Virus record (IMG/VR): IMGVR_UViG_3300048036_000455
Coordinates: 1 to 23,400 of that record
Length of the DNA stretch: 23,400 nucleotides
DNA from: a virus
Strand: one strand, 5' to 3'
Below the pieces are notes generated by a model. It saw only the letters and a list, made by a program, of their open reading frames with translations. It did no database searches and had not been told where the DNA came from. Below are positions 22,167 through 23,400 of the stretch, piece after piece. Both the position numbers and the translations under genes were made by a program. The stretch's first letter is position 1. Each line of letters starts with the position of its first letter.

Positions 22167-22353
22167 AGCTGGAATCGTAATTCAAAGCATCGATGAAAAG
22201 CTGGCAGCTATTCGTGCAGCAGAAAACTGCATCAATTCATGTCTGTCAGTTAATCCTCGAGCAGTCGATATGAAAGTCTTTGTAGCTCTGAACGAGTTGA
22301 AGATGGACCTATATGATGCAAAAGATCAACAAAGTGAAATTAATTGCTTTTAA
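22156..22353 (+). CDS. small hypothetical protein (65 aa), GTG start
   Basis: A helical acidic protein (SIDEKLAAIRAAENCINSCL, then ALNELKMDLYDAKDQQSEIN). AGGAGG (22145-22150) precedes two adjacent GTG codons at 22156 and 22159, and either could be used. It overlaps the previous gene by 11 bases. Unknown function. Confidence 0.6.
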   Translation: MVSEAGIVIQSIDEKLAAIRAAENCINSCLSVNPRAVDMKVFVALNELKMDLYDAKDQQSEINCF

Positions 22354-22366
22354 TGCAAAAAAACAG

Positions 22367-22395
22367 TTGACATTTGCTTTGAACTAGTATAGAAT
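22367..22395 (+). promoter_or_regulatory. early-type sigma70 promoter P6
   Basis: TTGACA (22367-22372), 17-bp spacer, TAGAAT (22390-22395). It drives the DUF932 gene. Confidence 0.88.
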
Positions 22396-22402
22396 AGGCA
22401 GT

Positions 22403-22422
22403 ATAAATTAATTGATTAGGAA
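22403..22422 (+). repeat. shared 5' leader element, copy 2
   Basis: ATAAATTAATTGATTAGGAA, 19 of 20 bases identical to 21632-21651, before ATG 22431. See copy 1. Confidence 0.7.
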
Positions 22423-22430
22423 ACTACATT

Positions 22431-23384
22431 ATGCATGAATTAGAAATTATCAACAACGAAGCTCAAATGGCTTACCGCTTATCTTCTGGTGTGCCTTGGC
22501 ACGGTATGGGTACTCCTGTCGAAGACGACATGACTCCTCGTGAAATGATGAAAGCTGCTGGTCTTGACTGGACAGTTTCTCTCAAAGATTCTTACATCGA
22601 CATCGATGGTGAGCAGGTTAAAACTGGTCAGCAAACATTGATTCGTGACACTGACAAGAAGATCCTTACTAATGTCGGTGGAAACTGGAATCCTTGCCAA
22701 AACACTGAAGCTTTCGACTTCTTCAACGATTTCGTTAAAGCTGGTGATATGGTAATGGATACCGCTGGTTCGCTTAAAGACGGACAAATTGTCTTCGCTG
22801 CTGCTGACGTTCGAGATGGATTCGAGCTTTTCGGTGGTGATGAAGTCAAAGGTTACCTCTTGTTTTCAAACCCTCATCGCTACGGCAAAAGTATTGATGT
22901 AAAGTTTGTTATGACTCGAGTGGTATGTAACAATACACTTTCGATGGCATTGACAGAAAAAGGTCAGCCTGCAATACGTGTCTCTCACCGTAATCAGTTC
23001 GATGCTGAAGCGGTAAAAACTGCTCTTGGAATCTCTCATAATCGAATTGAGCAATTCAAAGAAGCTGCTGCATTCCTAGGCAAGAAGCGTTATACCGATG
23101 AGTCTTTCAAGCAATTCCTTGGACAAATCTTTGGTACTTCTTCTCAGGAACACAGGACACTCAGCCGAACTGCTGAACGTGCCTTCGAGATTGTAGATAC
23201 TCAACCAGGTGCTGACTTTGCACGAGGTTCTTGGTGGAACGCTTATAACGCAGTGACTTACTTGACTGACCATGAACTTGGTCGATCAGCCGATGCTCGA
23301 GCTACTTCAGCTTGGTTCGGAGTCAACGCTAAGCGTAAACTTGATGCTCTTGACCTTGCGGTTGAGATGGCAGAGGTAGCGTAA
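22431..23384 (+). CDS. DUF932 / phage-plasmid-like protein (TIGR03299 type)
   Basis: A 317-residue protein with the DUF932 pattern: N-terminal LSSGVPWHGMGTPVEDDMTP, then WTVSLKDSYI, VGGNWNPCQNTEAFDFFNDF, FVMTRVVCNNTLSMAL and KAAFLGK-like region EAAAFLGKKRYTD, with ARGSWWNAYNAVTYLTDHELG near the end. The family occurs in phages and plasmids and its biochemical role is not settled to my knowledge. It has its own promoter, leader and terminator, making a single-gene unit with probably high expression. The TAA stop sits in the terminator loop. Confidence 0.88.
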   Translation: MHELEIINNEAQMAYRLSSGVPWHGMGTPVEDDMTPREMMKAAGLDWTVSLKDSYIDIDGEQVKTGQQTLIRDTDKKILTNVGGNWNPCQNTEAFDFFNDFVKAGDMVMDTAGSLKDGQIVFAAADVRDGFELFGGDEVKGYLLFSNPHRYGKSIDVKFVMTRVVCNNTLSMALTEKGQPAIRVSHRNQFDAEAVKTALGISHNRIEQFKEAAAFLGKKRYTDESFKQFLGQIFGTSSQEHRTLSRTAERAFEIVDTQPGADFARGSWWNAYNAVTYLTDHELGRSADARATSAWFGVNAKRKLDALDLAVEMAEVA

Positions 23385-23400
23385 GCTACCTCGTTTTTTT
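23373..23400 (+). terminator. intrinsic terminator with stop codon in its tetraloop
   Basis: Arms GAGGTAGC (23373-23380) and GCTACCTC (23385-23392) around a GTAA loop (GNRA type, 23381-23384), then a T run from 23394 that continues past the edge. The DUF932 stop TAA occupies 23382-23384. Confidence 0.93.

Noticed and set aside
1-23400. The contig as host chromosome, or as a phage/host assembly chimera
   Set aside because: Cox and AOX genes are joined by 1-11 base overlaps to phage-type small genes (1208, 6472), all on one strand with phage-like density. SdhB is separately embedded between phage replication genes, so a single chimeric join cannot explain both. Read mapping would settle it.
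1-23400. Minus-strand open frames such as 5767-6084, 7643-7945, 20422-20835 and 22479-22787
   Set aside because: Each is antisense to a well-supported gene and lacks recognisable motifs and context.

Overview
The window is a contiguous piece of a lytic, T4-like (marine myovirus-type) bacteriophage genome. All supportable genes lie on the + strand, are tightly packed with ATGA/TAATG stop-start overlaps, and are AT-rich. Phage identity rests on PhoH, a flap-nuclease/RNase H-like protein, a dNMP kinase, a RuvC-like resolvase, a PD-(D/E)XK nuclease, a SleB-type lysis hydrolase, a DUF932 protein, many small proteins of a kind I recall from marine T4-like phages, a T4-style late promoter (TATAAATA) and a family of near-identical phage early promoters. 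No integrase, tRNA, CRISPR array, IS element or structural gene was seen.

Positions 1-6472 hold the exceptional part, a respiratory gene block: 5-aminolevulinate synthase (heme precursor, cut by the left edge), a diiron alternative oxidase (quinol oxidase), a coiled-coil membrane protein, a ClpP-like protease, a YbaN/DUF454 membrane protein, a small unknown, then cytochrome c oxidase subunit II, subunit I and the Cox11/CtaG copper chaperone. Catalytic and metal-binding residues look intact in every gene whose motifs I could check. Further right, inside replication and nucleotide genes, is a complete iron-sulfur subunit of succinate dehydrogenase (SdhB, 13245-13952). Together these encode an electron entry point to the quinone pool, two exits to oxygen, and supply of heme precursor and copper. 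I read this as phage-driven maintenance or remodelling of host aerobic respiration during infection, comparable in logic to cyanophage psbA and PTOX.

6472-9682 holds two paralogous SAM methyltransferases, a glutaredoxin, a sulfotransferase-like protein and small phage proteins. 9694-12678 holds a thermonuclease-like nuclease, several phage hypotheticals and the peptidoglycan hydrolase. 12713-16351 holds the RuvC-like protein, SdhB, dNMP kinase and two glycosyltransferases. 16406-19852 holds the flap nuclease/RNase H, small phage genes, a HAD phosphatase and PhoH. 19975-23400 is promoter-rich: PD-(D/E)XK nuclease, a small alarmone hydrolase (HD domain), short unknowns and a DUF932 protein ending in a strong intrinsic terminator.

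Six promoters share TTGACA (one is TGTACA), a 17-bp spacer and TAGAAT, all at or right of 10207. None was found in the respiratory block, which is probably transcribed from further left. Two RNA structures may control translation (12677-12715 and 19566-19612). The host is probably an aerobic marine proteobacterium: SdhB and CoxA resemble gammaproteobacterial forms, whereas the Shemin-pathway ALA synthase is typical of alphaproteobacteria, so the host is not settled.
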